Assembly: GCA_035610835.1 (NCBI GenBank)
Contig: CM069457.1
Span: forward strand, 36,110,553-36,174,552
Origin: Ophiura sarsii
Lineage: Eukaryota > Echinodermata > Ophiuroidea > Amphilepidida > Ophiuridae
Reading direction: 5' to 3'
DNA: 64,000 nt
Shown here: positions 1 through 12,699 of the stretch, one piece after another
Position numbering within the stretch: position 1 is the stretch's first letter
Layout of the letters: the number at the start of each line of letters is the position of its first letter
Program-made: the position numbers and the translations under genes
The notes under the pieces: generated by a model
What the model saw: only the letters and a program-made list of their open reading frames with translations
Told to the model about the DNA's origin: nothing
Database searches by the model: none

Positions 1-383
1 ACAGGCCAACCCCACATCCACTATCACCTAAGCCCCCAACCCACATCCACAACCCAACACCGCCACCCTTTCCACATCTAACCCCTAAAAATGATAATAG
101 ATCAATCCAAACCTTGATGTAACCAATCAGAGCTGTGATAAATAACTAGACTAATACGGGCTCATATCAGTCATCAGATACAGAGTAATGATAAATTACT
201 CTGGTAATACGGGAAAATATTCATGGGGACATTAACCAATCATATTTCAGCATTCATGTCTAAATGATAATCAAATATACCGTGTGCAATAAATGTCGCT
301 CCCTAACACAAACTTTACTCATCAGTAGATTGATCAAACTTGGTATTTCCACTTTTACATTTGTTTTTTATTAGTTTGGTATT

Positions 384-420
384 AAAGCTGACAGTATTAT
401 TTATAGATCTCGCCGCGTCG
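384..420 (+). repeat. 37-bp repeat, inverted partner at 11,031-11,067
   Basis: These 37 bases (beginning AAAGCTGACAGTATTATT) recur exactly, in reverse complement, at 11,031-11,067. Outward of both copies there is weaker similarity (a TTTTTTATT stretch). It is either a dispersed repeat in opposite orientations or the two ends of a large element; no transposase is seen between them. Confidence 0.75.
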
Positions 421-1231
421 TGACGCACCCGCCGTGCCTATTGTCTTTTATAACGCGGTACGCTTTGCCAATTAGGACTAATGTGTTTGGTATTGATTTT
501 GCGATTTACGATCTCCAATATAAACATGGACATTGAGAGGGTTTACCGCAGTACGACTGGCATGGGTTTACTGCGGTGCGACGCACTACTCACTGCATTG
601 AACAAATTATACCAGCATAGTCAACCAATACTCCAAATAACATTACAATTGCCTTGATCGGATCGATGCAGTGTGTGCCTATACGACTAGGCAGGGTTAA
701 CTCGGTTTACTGCGGTGCGACGCATTATACTCACTCCCTTGATGAAGATTAACTGCTTCTGTAGTGTAACATACCAGCATTGTCAACCAATTACTATGTC
801 CAGACTCCAAATAAACATCGCATTGATCGATCGCTGCAGCTGCAGGGTGCCTATTGAATGGGTAATTCTTGGCTCAATGGGATGACCGATAATACAATCA
901 CTTGATAATGATTATGGTAGTATAATAAAAATAGTGTCATAACAATCATACACTAATGCAATTGGCCTAACTGTTAACCGTTATAGTTGGAACAACAATT
1001 TTGTCAACGCGAAGTTGTCGTGTCGAAGCAATGGTGAGTCTGTTATTCCATGGTTTAACCAGGGATGTATAATAATCGTCTCTCTGGTATAACCACCAGG
1101 GACTTTCTATAGAATGAGTCCCTGGTATATCCATAAACGTGATCATATATCGGGATCATGTGATTGTGTAAACTAAATGTCATGTAATTTACATGATTGT
1201 AAAGTAAAACATTTGTCTTATGAGTCAGTTA
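421..1231. other. Non-coding stretch with short duplications
   Basis: No supported gene. A GTTTACTGCGGTGCGACGCA-like phrase occurs near 560 and 705, with similar CAACCAAT and ATCGATGCAG neighbours, indicating an old direct duplication of about 150 bp. Phrases such as CCAGGGACT and CCCTGGTAT near 1,060-1,130 form short inverted repeats. Confidence 0.5.
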
Positions 1232-1500
1232 TGAGGTCAAAAAATTTCGCACAGTCCAAAAAAAATCGCACAGTAAATGTGCTACATGAACAATTTATCG
1301 TCCCCATTTCTCTTCTCTTTCCCCTCTCCTTCCCCTTTCCCTTCTCTTTCTCCCTCTCCTCCCCCTTTTTCTTCTCTTTCTCCCTCTCCTTCCCCCTTCC
1401 TTCTTTCTCTCTTTTCTCCCCTTCTTCTTGTCCCCATTTTCCCGCTTCTACGTCCCCATTTTAGGTGTTCGGGGGCAGTTTGCCCCCCCCACCCCCCATA
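1232..1500. repeat. Dispersed pyrimidine-rich repeat, copy A
   Basis: Starts GAGGTCAAAAAATTTCGCAC, passes through a long CTTCTCTTTCTCCCTCTCC tract and ends near TCCCCATTTTAGGTG followed by a G run and a C run. A close copy in the same orientation lies at 8,628-9,002. Open frames over it (Ser/Pro/Phe-rich) are composition artefacts of the CT tract. Confidence 0.85.
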
Positions 1501-2925
1501 TGAATTTCTTAGCGCAACTTAAGAGAAAACTCAACCGTGCGCTGCCTTTCACAGTTTTTGCCCCTAAAATCATCAGATTTCTAAGGTCTAAAAATCATAG
1601 CTCAGCGATCAAATATCCTATAATTTTCGTTGTTGTTGTAAAATGAAGCTGATATTGTTATGCTTTTTTTAGTATATTATTTGTATTTTTAAAAAAATCT
1701 ACCGATGGGAGGATCTCAAAGTGAAAAGTGCTACTTTTGGTTCGTTTTACAGTGCATCAATGCTATTTTCGGCAAATACGCACTTCCAAAACGATCCCTA
1801 AATGTTGTAACTTTGCGACCCGATGGCCGATAAACTTAGTTTAAGTCGTGATTAGGAGAGCAGGGACTCTATTCTCATGTCTGTAAAAGTCATAATGATT
1901 GGTTAAAAGGAAGGTCAGAGGATTTAGAGATGAAAAATAAACCAATTAGAGTTGAGTCATTCGATTGTGCAGAATCAGGGATGAACATGAAATATCTTGA
2001 ACCAATTTTGTCTCACATGAGAAAATAGGTCAAATAGTTCCCTGTTATATAAAATTTACATTTGATTGAAAGCAGAAATCTTCCTCTTTCCAACCATGTC
2101 TTTTAACTTCTCGACAGAGATAAATGAGAGAAACTATGATTAAAAGAGTGCAACTTGGTTTAAATTTATTGAGCATTTTCACAATTTGTGTGTAGGTGAA
2201 ATGCGTAACAGACAATAGATTGGTTATTGACTTTGTATTGTTCTCAGTTGTTGGAAAGTCAACAAAGCATATAACCAGCAACACCACGCTGTTATATGGC
2301 TGAATTAAAGTGCTGTGTTAGCTACCAATATTATACTAGAGAAATTCATATGGCTGGCTACGATACTGATCTGGTGGTTAATTATTTAGTGCTGTCGTCG
2401 GCACCATTTTTTTCCTTGACATGTCGAAATAAATTGTTCCCGACGTCGACAGATGTGCCGACAGAACCCACGATGTGGTTAATGAATTGTGAGGCTTTAG
2501 GCTATAAAATTAGCGTAATTGACTTAAGTGTTTATGTTAAATATGTTTATTTGTCGCCTACCTTAACCTTCATTTTATAACATCATAACTGTATATTCCA
2601 CAATTAACATGTCCTAGTATTTTTGTTCAAAGGTGTTCACATGCCAAGTCCCACCAATTCCTTGACGGAAGATATTATTTACTAGTAAAAACAAGCCGTC
2701 AAGCCCCGATAATTCCTATTTCATTATTTGCTAATTCATTGTTTTACTTTTTATCAATCACATAGCCAAGCCCCATGTAGGTCACCGCCGATCACGTAAC
2801 TTGGTTCATTTTAGCGTGGGAATATTAAAGTTCCCCATTGATGAAATGCGTGCCTGGTAGGCCTACTAGTGCCGCGGTGCCAACTGGGCATGACGCGTCG
2901 GTGACGTAAGATCACTGACCACGCT
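1501..2925. other. No recognisable gene
   Basis: AT-rich sequence with only short open frames. The longest on the plus strand (2,296-2,580, 94 codons) has no recognisable domain, signal peptide or splice context. Nothing else is supported here. Confidence 0.5.
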
Positions 2926-3165
2926 CATGCCCATATTTGCAAAGACGGTTTCGATCATGCTTGCCCCCTGATCACGCCGTACTGGTCGGACCACGTGGTT
3001 TGACTTTTTAGCCATCGTGCAAGTGCAATACATTCAAGATCATGAAGCTTCAATTCAGATAAACCATGCCCATAATATTTGCAAAAGATTTTTCGATCAC
3101 GCATGCCCCCTGACAGAAACACAGATCACGTACTGACCGGACCACGTGGTTTGACTTTTGTTGGA
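2926..3165. repeat. Direct duplication, ~135-bp period
   Basis: The block containing CATGCCCATATTTGCAAA, GCCCCCTGA and GGACCACGTGGTTTGACTTT occurs at about 2,928-3,010 and again at about 3,065-3,158 with small changes. A third fragment (GCATGCCCCCAAA) follows near 3,182. The copies carry a CACGTG E-box palindrome. Confidence 0.7.
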
Positions 3166-3981
3166 CTTTCCTATACGCAATTGCATGCCCCCAAACAATT
3201 GAAAGAGCCACGTGTTTCAAACCGACCTGTTTGATCAGTGTTGATCCAACATGGGGAAATAAACAAACCGCGCCCATTAAATTCTTGTGGTCTAATGATT
3301 TTGCTTTTCGTAACGTTCTATTGGATTTGTTGGAGATGGGAAATAAATCAGACTGTAGACAATAGCGGTACTATCAATAAAAGAAAAAGATAAATATTTA
3401 ACTTTCAATCGAAAGCTTCAATTAACGCATTGAAATTGAATTGGCACGGTCACTCTTAAAATAATGTAATAAAGATACAAATTAGAAAAAAGATTAAAGG
3501 AAAGAGTACAATTAATTACAATTGAATATAAAATAAATAAATTCCATGATTTTATTTAATCATGAACATTATGTATTTCATTTATTTGTTTATTTTACAA
3601 TTATTTTATTTCTTTTGATATTTTAAGTGGTGTATGATTTGATTTTATTTTATTTTATTAGGTACTCAAAACATCATATAGAGAAACATTTAAGCATACA
3701 CACATGTAAAAGATTGCACAAACCTATTTTTAAAACATGTAGACATAATAAAATATGAGCAAAAGTACCAAGGATAGCCAAAAAAGCTTTGAGCACAAAG
3801 CTTATTTCCATTGGGGTCCTTTAACAAGCATAGAAAGGCAGAAAAAACAACAAACATGAAAACAAAACAAAAACAAATGCAAGGCACGAAAGAAGCACAG
3901 ACGCCAAACGAAAACAAGGACAAAACAAATAAGTGTCTTTTAACTAATTGTTTGAATAAACTAAAACTATTGGTGTTCTTT
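3166..3981. other. No recognisable gene
   Basis: Very AT-rich, with TTTATTT and AAATAAA phrases around 3,480-3,660. An A-rich open frame at 3,690-4,004 on the minus strand lacks any family signature and overlaps a repeat boundary. Confidence 0.4.
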
Positions 3982-4550
3982 ACAAATTCTATAGGACCGC
4001 CCACGCCCCCCCCCCCCCCCCTATAAAAAAGGGGTAATGAAAGAGAGAAAAAACAAAGAAAAAGAGAGAAAAAAGAAAAAAATGGAAAGGGTGTAGGGCT
4101 ATACTTTTGACTAAAATGTTATCGTAAAGCCACCTCTTTATTTCCAATCAATATTTTGTTTGTTATCAATGTAAGAAAGAAGTTGAGCATACTGATATTT
4201 TCTTGATTTAGGTATAGATGGTTAATAAAAGCTCGAACAGGGGGAGTCTGTACGTGTAAGTGTGGATATATTGGATACAAAACACAATAATGATAACATT
4301 TGATGATTTTTTACGCCCAATGCATATTGGGCTCGACTGCGTCTCTCCCATTTATTGTTAAAAACTCATAGCTCGACCAATTTATACATGATATAGGCTT
4401 AATCGATCCTAAATACCAAACGTTGTGATGTCCCTGCCTCCTCGCCTGCCTTTTTTTACCGCTCCCCCTTTCCATTTTGTTCTTTTTTTCTCTCTTTCAT
4501 TACCCCATTTTTTTAAAGGGGGGGGGGGGGTATATATATATAGAATTTGT
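3982..4550. mobile_element. MITE-like element with long inverted ends
   Basis: The left end (ACAAATTCTATA, a C run, then AAAAAAGGGGTAATGAAAGA) is mirrored at 4,470-4,550 (TCTTTCATTACCCC, a G run, then TATAGAATTTGT). Arms are about 80 bp and there is no coding capacity. The homopolymer runs lie inside the inverted ends. Insertion boundaries are not proven because no empty site is available. Confidence 0.75.
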
Positions 4551-6327
4551 AAATCCGTTCAACATTGTCTTTTTTAATTGAATGCATTAATATTTTCTAA
4601 ATTAATAATAGGCCTACTATGCCTACGCTACACAGGCTGAGAAGGTGACAAATATGTTAAGAAAAGAAAAAAGTTTTTTGATTTTGTACCATCTAAATTT
4701 ACAGCAGCTACTTAGGACCTAAGCTACTGTTTCATTTTACCTTGGCCATCACATACACTATATGGAAAATCAGGGGGAGGATGAGATGATTACATCGACC
4801 ACGCCCCCCCCCCCCCCCCCACCCCCGGGATCCGCCCTCGGATGGTTTAAATTTCTGAAGCTTTTTTTTTTAAAGTTAGGCCAACAAAAAAGTGTTTGTT
4901 TGCCATCCGCGATCGACCTAAAAATGAGGGGGGGGGGGGGGGGGGGTGGGGGGGGGGTCATTTATCTCCTCCAGAAGAAATTGTTTCCCCCTCAAAAAAG
5001 AAAAGAAACAAAAGTTAAAATAAGAAAACAATAGACAATTTAAGGAAGCATAAAAGGCAATTGTCCCGCGCTGTGCGCACATTTTCTTACTAAATTAGGT
5101 TTGATTAGACCAAATGTTGAAAATGTTAGCATAAAAATGTCAAGCGTGCATTTTCATAACAAATTAGTTGGTATAAGTTAGGCCAAATTTGACCATTTAA
5201 GCGTAAAATGGCACAACAAATGTGCGCGCTTCATTTTAGACCAAATGTTCGCAAATTATCGGAAAAATATACCTATTTGTTTGCAAATGTTCGCAAAAAT
5301 AGACACAAATTTTGCGAAAATAGACCCATTTGTAAACAGTGACCACAATATAATATTAGTGAATTCCAGCACAAAATCATACCCCATGTTTAGTGAATTT
5401 GTGCCAAAAAATCTACCCATTAGAGCGGCACCCACCCCCCCCCCCCCGTATACCGTCTTAGGCGAGTACGCCCCCCCCCCCCCCCCCCCCCCCCCGGGAT
5501 AAAATTACCAGTTTAGGAAATTCATAAAGAGCCTGCTTTTATGAGCAATTTATGATTTGAGTCCGAAAGCAGTTTGTTGATACCCTCCCGTTTGTTTGAA
5601 ATTGTGAACTTTTAAACTAGCACGTGTACAAACTTGTACAAAGTAATAACAATATTCCACTTCGCCAAATTATATATGACTATGACTAATTAAAAGTTAC
5701 TTTACATTAGAGATTTATTAATCGCATTTCGAGATTGAACCAAATGCATGCACTGTACAAAACAAGCACTCAAAATACCAAATATACAAACAAATGTTAA
5801 CCGGGTTGTGATGTTCGTTATAACCAGAGCAGATGGGAGAGAGAACTTTCTAGCTGGTATAACACTAACACACTAATTATACTAAGTAATAGTAATAATA
5901 TTAATAACAATAATAACACACATTTATAGAGCGCTTTACTGTGTAATCTAACCTCAGCGCGCTTTACAACAAATGATTAAAAGAGTCAAAAACAATAAAA
6001 CAAAAGCAAAAGTCTCTTTAATGTTTTAATTATTTCATCACAGAGGTTGCTTTAATGTAATCCCAGCATTCAGTAGAAACGCACTGTGCAATTGGATAAT
6101 GGAACTAATTCAATCCGTATTTTAATTGAAATGTACAGAAAATAAATGGTTCATTAGAGGAATCAGCGAGACTATCTACGTTTTGATAGCATATATATTT
6201 AATTATCTAGACGGGTTTTACAGGGAGGTGTGAAATCGATTTAATACCTCCCTGGTTTTTATCAGTGTTGTTGTCAAATCGGGATTACCATAAATCCGTA
6301 GTCAAATAATACGCATTGTAAATAGAG
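4551..6327. other. Non-coding; several poly-C/poly-G tracts
   Basis: C runs at about 4,805-4,820 and 5,471-5,495 and a G run at about 4,928-4,957 sit in sequence otherwise without genes. Gly- and Pro-rich frames here are homopolymer artefacts. A GCGCTTTAC phrase, common in dispersed invertebrate repeats, occurs twice near 5,930-5,965. Confidence 0.5.
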
Positions 6328-6464
6328 TGGCAAATCCAATGTGAGACAGGCAAATCCAATGTGTGAGACTGGCAAATCCAATGTGAGACTGGCAAATCCA
6401 ATGTAAAATGGCAAATCCAATGTAAAAGACTGGCAAATCCAATGTGTGAACTGGCAAATCCAAT
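6328..6464. repeat. Short tandem repeat, ~20 bp x 7
   Basis: Seven copies of TGGCAAATCCAATG are separated by short variable tails (TGAGAC, TAAAAGAC, TGTGAAC), giving a 19-22-bp period. Confidence 0.9.
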
Positions 6465-7297
6465 TAATGTATTGTACATTATGTACATTATGATTTATAG
6501 ATTGGTTTTTATTGCGTGTGAACGTTTCAGATTAGTTATAAAGTTCTCGGTACAGGCAGTGTCTATTATGTTTACGTTAAATATAATAATTTGTTTGTCG
6601 AATAGCAATGGTCATTTTTTTTAAAAGATAGAAGGCAGAAGGCATTTTACTACCAAATTGGCACTTAATTTAATCATCGTATAGCATCAGAAATACGGCG
6701 TAATCATCAAAGGCCCTTGAAGTGGCTGTCGACTGTCGTTATTTGTTTGTTTGTGTATGAAACTCCAGAATATCTATTTCTTTGAATTTATTTATTTTAT
6801 TGCACAGGATGGTCCTTACCCCAATATAGCTGAATAAAAAAATGTTATGACTCCAATCCTCAATGTTCCTGGGAAGGCCGTTGGCGGGGATCCAGAGGGC
6901 CGAGCTGTTGAGTTTTAACTTTTTTGCTGTGACTTGGAACTCTCCTTGCTATCAATATTTACATTTGTTATAAAACACTGACATGGTTCAGAGCCTAGAG
7001 ATAAAGTGAGAGCCACTAATAAAAACTCCCTCTCCCTTTTTCTCCCCTCCTCCTCCTCTCCATCCCCTCACCCTTCAGCCCCCGGGAAGTGTCCTCATCC
7101 TCTCTTTTTTCAAGAGTTAGGACGAGAAACTACTTTTTATTTTATTTGGCCTAAAACATGGTAGTAAAAATAATGATTTAATGATATGCCGTAAATATGG
7201 CAAGTCCATGTTTTCTCAACAAAACAGTAAAACAGAATGTATAATCATGATAATGCCGTGAAATCTTGACGTACACTTTAATCACGGGCAGTGGCAG

Positions 7298-7520
7298 GAG
7301 CCGAGGGGGCGGGACACGTCACCACCCCGCCCCCCCCTGTCTGATTAATGTTATAATAAGACTTTTTCATACAGGCCCTATATATGTTTTTTACACTGTA
7401 AAAGCCGAGGGGCTAGGGGGGGGGGGGGGGGGGGGGACCACGTCACACCCCTCCACCTCCCGTCTGATTTTTATTAAATTAATGTAATAATAACAGTTTT
7501 TCATATAGGCCCTATTTTTA
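7298..7520. repeat. Direct duplication, ~110-bp period
   Basis: Two copies of a block beginning CCGAGGGG with a G/C run, followed by ACGTCAC, CCGTCTGATT, TAATAATA and TTTTTCATA(C/T)AGGCCCTAT. The first copy starts near 7,298 and the second near 7,405. Confidence 0.75.
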
Positions 7521-7602
7521 TTTTATTTTTACATTTTTTTATTTTTTTATCTGTGATTTTCTTCCTTTTTTTAAATATTTATTGGAAAATTTATTTTGTT
7601 AA

Positions 7603-7946
7603 AGGTAGATGTTCCGATTTTCAACTTGAAGTTTTCTATTCTACATGAAAGGTCATCCTTAAAAAGTCGTGTTCCAAAGTTTGAGTTGCATAGCTCTAAT
7701 GGTTCTTATTTTAGACGCACAAGATGCTGTGAACTGTACCCATTGAGTAGTACACAAACTATATCGGTGGTTACCACCATTCGCGGTAATTCGACGTTAT
7801 TTCATCGATTTCTCCGTAATTATACCGATTTAGGCCGTCAAATTTCAGTATGATGATGAGAAAAATACGAGCTTTCATATGATATGAAAATCTCCGTATG
7901 TTTGAAATAATTCTGTGTTACGAAAATGTGATCGGGTCATCTACCT
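7603..7946. mobile_element. MITE-like element between TTAA sites
   Basis: The left end reads TTAA-AGGTAGATGTTCCG and the right end CGGGTCATCTACCT-TTAA, so the termini form an imperfect inverted repeat flanked by TTAA on both sides (7,599-7,602 and 7,947-7,950). An 85-codon open frame inside has no recognised domain. TTAA duplications are typical of piggyBac-type elements; assignment is tentative. Confidence 0.6.
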
Positions 7947-8595
7947 TTAAGTGTAGCGTTCATTTAATTGTGTAATCTATGGTTTGGAACGTATGATTTC
8001 GATTTTAAAATAAATACTTGTAGCGTTATTTTTTCATCTGACAATGAATATATTGTGCCTGTTAGTCGTGATTTATTATTTCCCTCTTCGAATAGAAAAA
8101 CCCACAATTGCCACAACGTTTTACCATGAAAGTAACAGTACTTTCATGGTTTTACGAAATCAAGATGTTCAAGAGCGGATCATCGATAGTTCATTCCGAG
8201 CGTGATTTTCCGTTGGGACATGCGTAAACTAAGCATTGTTAACGTCGCTTACAATTATGGGCGTGGTTTACCTAAATGGTCGCATTTAGTCGGTGATCTG
8301 ATAGGGGTAACGAGATCGTGATCTAAAATGTCACTTGACATGCGTGATGATGTGATCGCAGATCGGTGACCGTACATGCGGTCTGGATCCCCGGTCTGGA
8401 TCCAGGCACGTATGATGTTTCATGAATGGGTGGTGTTTTCAGTCTCTCAATTATCATGGTAATTTGAACATTCCGGGGGGGGGGGGGGGGGGGGGAAACA
8501 TCAATATCGTCCCTATTTTTAAGCATTTTCGTAAAAGGTTGCCCCAATTTTTTTTCTTGTCACTTACCTCGTGAAATTCACGTAAGTGTGGGGAT

Positions 8596-8627
<32 letters not shown>

Positions 8628-9002
8628 GAGGTCAAAACATTTCGCACAGTCCAAAAAAAAATCGCATAGTCCAAAAAAAATCGCACAGTTAATGTACTAC
8701 ATGAACAATTTCTCGTCCCCATTTCTCTTCTCTTTCCCCTCTCCTTCCCCTTTCCCTTCCCTTCCCTTTCTCCCTCTCCTCCCCCTTTCCCTTCTCTTTC
8801 TCCCTCTCCTCCCCCTTTCCCTTCTCTTTCTCCCTCTCCTCCCCCTTTCTCTTCTCTTTCTCCCTCTCCTTCCTTCTTCTTTCTCTCTTTTCTCCCCTTC
8901 TTCTCGTCCCCATTTTCCGCTTCGCCGTCCCCATTTTAGGTGTCGGGGGGGGGGGGGGCAGTCTTCCCCCCGCCCCCCCCCCCCCCCCCCCCCCCCCCCC
9001 CC
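8628..9002. repeat. Dispersed pyrimidine-rich repeat, copy B
   Basis: A longer relative of the repeat at 1,232-1,500. It starts GAGGTCAAAACATTTCGCAC, has an expanded array of a CCCCTTTCCCTTCTCTTT-like unit, and ends in TCCCCATTTTAGGTG plus long G and C runs. A run of about 30 G immediately precedes it (8,597-8,626). Confidence 0.85.
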
Positions 9003-10673
9003 ACTGGCTACGCTACTGGGGGACGGGTGGTGATTTATGAACCGATGAACACCTGTGAATAAACAATATTAGGACATGTTAGGCCTAATTGGAATATTAA
9101 TACAGCTTTGAAATTGAAAGGCGAAATGAAGGTAGGACTGTAAATAAAAGTAGCAAACTTGAAGGCTACAATCCTGTTTATAAATTACGCTTTAATAGCT
9201 TCAAACCTCATGAATAAAAAATTCATCAGAAAAACTGTCTACCAAATTATCGATTCAATCCATTATTGTTTCTATTCGTGGAGTTGTTTTTTAAATAATA
9301 AAAACGTGACAAAACAAAAATTGAGACTATAATAAAACAAAAGTCCCATCATGCTTGGGGAGGGGCAGGGAGATTACCCCATCCCCCGCCACTCATGAAG
9401 CACAAATAATTATTTGAAATTAAAAACTTGACAAAATAGAGATTGCGAAAAATAACAAATGAAGACCTTTTAATATAGGTCTATAAAACCTGTCTTTAGC
9501 CCCATTAATGCACTCCTTTTGTATTATAATACTATATAGGTCAATATTTAAACAATGTCTTGAGAAACGCCGGTTTCACGTACCAAAGACGAACAACACC
9601 TCTATAAAATAATACATAAATGGAACTGTTTACAACTCGAAGGTCTACAACACATGCGACACCGGTGCGGGCACCGGTTATCATTTATACAATAGAAACC
9701 AGTCATTGTGTTTTATTTATTTATATTATCTCAAAATACTACGGTACCAATATCCTTATTAATTGTCCTTGATATTCCTTCGAACGGTAGTTTTAGTCTA
9801 AAAACGTGTCAGTATTCACGTCATGAATTATTGTTACTGTCATTACTTTATATTTTATTCTCATTTTATCTGTTGTTCTTTTATTTAGCAATGTCATCAT
9901 CCTATTTATATAAAAATAAAGTACATACTTATCTATTTGATTCCGAACACGTTGTTCTGTTTGCGTTGACAACATAATGACGACTGGTAAAGTAGGTAAA
10001 ATAACCTAGCCCGATGACATCATGATGTGCGCATGCGTGTTTAAAACACCGTTCCTTGCCACGCACGTGAGATGAGGTATTACGGACACAATGTTAATGG
10101 GAAAACCCCGCTGGAAATCGATGGAACTTTCAAGATTTAACAAAACAATCTTTATCACAAAATGTGGACATCATCATAGGCAGGGGATATTTTAACAATG
10201 CATCATTATTAATTCCACGTGTGAAGCAAGCGATAATCCCACCAATGCATGAGTAAACAGAGGTAGGTTTTTACCTCGATGATGGGGCTTGTGGCTTTGT
10301 GGAAAACTACACTGCGTGATTTTTTTTATATCGCCTTTCCTCGTTTTTATTTGTGTTTTCTAATCTCTGTCTCGCATTTTTATTCCAATCTAATACTTAT
10401 TTATTTACTAGTCCCTTGAGTAATATAGATATTTTTTAATTTAGTGCCTAACAATATGACCGCGCGGATTTCACGTGTAATTTCCCACTGTTTGGTTTTT
10501 CCTTGAATTTTAAATCACACTGATCACGGAAATCACGGAGTTTTACACAAACTGCTCACAGTTATGCCTTAAAAAATCACGGATTCTGCAGAACCCACCT
10601 ATACTACTATGTAGCTGTCAGCAAAGACGGTAAACAGACAAACCAGTCTAGGTAATTGCCTACGGCATAACGG
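9003..10673. other. No recognisable gene
   Basis: AT-rich sequence without domains, splice-supported exons or clear repeats. The 89-codon frame at 9,708-9,977 is Leu/Phe/Tyr-rich as expected from base composition. Confidence 0.4.
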
Positions 10674-10926
10674 TCACAGACTCAAGTATCAATACAATCG
10701 ATCGTGTTTCTTGTGTGGAAGCACTGTCTAGTCATCATGCCTCAGTGCATTGTATACGGCGTACCGCGGTATACTTTCACAGACTCAAGTATCAATACAA
10801 TCGATCGTGTTTCCTGTGTGGAAGCACTGTCTAGTCATCATGCCTCAGTGCATTATTGTATACGGCGTACCGCGGTATACCTTGTCAATACTGTAAACGT
10901 CGTGCCGCGGTATACCTTGTCAATTA
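10674..10926. repeat. Tandem duplication, 103-bp unit plus partial copies
   Basis: The block starting TCACAGACTCAAGTATC begins at 10,674 and again at 10,777, nearly identical. Its tail (CCGCGGTATACCTTGTCAAT) is repeated twice more up to about 10,926. Confidence 0.9.
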
Positions 10927-11030
10927 CTGGACTAATTAGGCGACAACAACACTATAGATAAGGAGGCTTATCTTTAAATTGGACGGACGCGGAGCGCCGC
11001 AAGTGCGGCGTCCTGCACAAAGCTGCGGCG

Positions 11031-11067
11031 CGACGCGGCGAGATCTATAAATAATACTGTCAGCTTT
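11031..11067 (-). repeat. 37-bp repeat, inverted partner of 384-420
   Basis: Exact reverse complement of 384-420. It follows a GC-rich inverted repeat at 10,981-11,040 (GCGCCGCAAGTGCGGCG), which is unlike the AT-rich surroundings. Confidence 0.75.
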
Positions 11068-11639
11068 CCTAAATAAAAAACATCAATATTACCTGAAATA
11101 GCACTTTGCTGCAAATCATTTTCCCCCATAGAAACCCTGGCCAGCCATGCAGGGTTTCTTTCCAATGAAATATTTTCTCATTCAATTCACCCTGGTACCA
11201 AGTTGTCTATAATTGTTGTACAATATGGCCGGAGGCTCAAATGCTTGTTCCTTTAAAATTGACTGCTTCTCGATGGGATTTAAGTCGCAAGATTATCCAC
11301 CATTTTTAAAGGTCTTTGAACTTAGGTGTGCGACCTTTAAATATATTGATATTTATTGAAGAAGAAAACAAAAACTTAGTTACGCCACTGCGCATACGAT
11401 AGCCCAAATTAGACTGTTCTATTGATAACTACAAGTCATATAAAAGCGTTGCTATATTATTAAAAAAACTCGACTCCAATTGTTATGAGCTCTTTTATTT
11501 AAATCAGATTGCTTAGGTTTGCTATTTACTGAATATATCTCAAATAAGATTGCAATGGCGTTTGTATCTTTAATAACTCAAATATAAAGTGTAACTTTAG
11601 CGCCGTTATTTACTGAAGATAGCCCCAATTAGATTATTA

Positions 11640-12245
11640 CGAGGGGGTATCATAAAGTTTTAGAAATCACCCAGAAGTGAAGGAGCCAGAAACTTTATTT
11701 TGATACGTAATCCTTCAGACATCTTTAAATAGTCCCTGTGCAAAGTTACACATTTCTCCAACTATTTATTACCTGTCCACAGACCGCCATTGTAGAGATC
11801 CTCAGATTGACCGCCATTGATTGATTCTCAGATTGCCTCAGATTGTGTTATTCCCAAAACAGCAATAAATAGTTTAAAGTTTTGACAGAAAGGGGTCAAA
11901 GGTCATTACAAACAAGCTTGGTGACAATAAACTTATGGGTAACATGGGGTGTGCACAGATTGACCTCTAATGACCCCTACATGTCCTTTGACCCTTTGTG
12001 TCAACACTTTAAACTATTTATTGCTGTTTTAGGAATAACACAATCTGAGGCAATCTGAAAATAAATCAATGGCGGTCAATCTGAGGATCTCTACAATGGT
12101 GGTCTGTGGACAGGTAATAAATAGTTGGAGAAATGGTAACTTTGCACAGGGACTATGTAAAGATGTCTGAAGGATCACATAACAAAATGAAATTTCTAGC
12201 TCCTTCACTTCTGGGTGATTTCTAAAACTTTTTGATACCCCCTCG
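11640..12245. mobile_element. Tc1/mariner-type MITE with proven TA target site
   Basis: A 606-bp fold-back element begins CGAGGGGGTATCATAAAG and ends CTTTTTGATACCCCCTCG; the arms pair over roughly 240 bp around a short centre. TA flanks both sides (11,638-11,639 and 12,246-12,247). The paralogous block has the uninterrupted site with a single TA at 27,352-27,353, so the boundaries are exact. There is no coding capacity. TA duplication and the CGAGGGGGTATCA end fit a non-autonomous Tc1/mariner derivative. Confidence 0.92.
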
Positions 12246-12699
12246 TATATAGCGATGGTATTTACTGAAATAGGTCAATTAAGATTGTTAACGCTTTGTT
12301 GATTACTGACAAAAACTTAAAAGAGATTGTTGTAACGCTGAAGATAGCTCGAGCCATATTGTTATAGCAATAGATTCTTAAAGCATAGTGATGCTATCCA
12401 CTGAAGATAGCTTAAATTGTATTGTTGCCATAGTTATAGGGTTGTTAACTCCTGAAGGGCTTAAATCAATCTGTTATATTTATTGCAATCTACGGCAGTA
12501 ATGAGTTATAGCGCTGCTATCTACTGAAGGTAGCACAAATATTGTTATAGCGTTGGTATCTACCAAAAATAACACAAATTATATCATAAAGCAGTTTACC
12601 AACCTACGGTGTTTTACAATAGACAATATAACAACAAATATTGACAAACACCGGAGCATGTCCCACCGTACCACTGTATCAATTATAAGGGTTTTGTTT

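Noticed and set aside
2296..2580. 94-codon open frame as a gene
   Set aside because: No domain, no splice support, and length within what AT-rich random sequence yields.
4762..5034. Proline- and glycine-rich ORFs
   Set aside because: They are produced by poly-C and poly-G tracts on the two strands.
8626..9033. Ser/Pro/Phe/Leu-rich 135-codon ORF and its minus-strand Glu/Lys/Arg-rich partner
   Set aside because: Both are translations of the CT-rich dispersed repeat, also present at 1,232-1,500.
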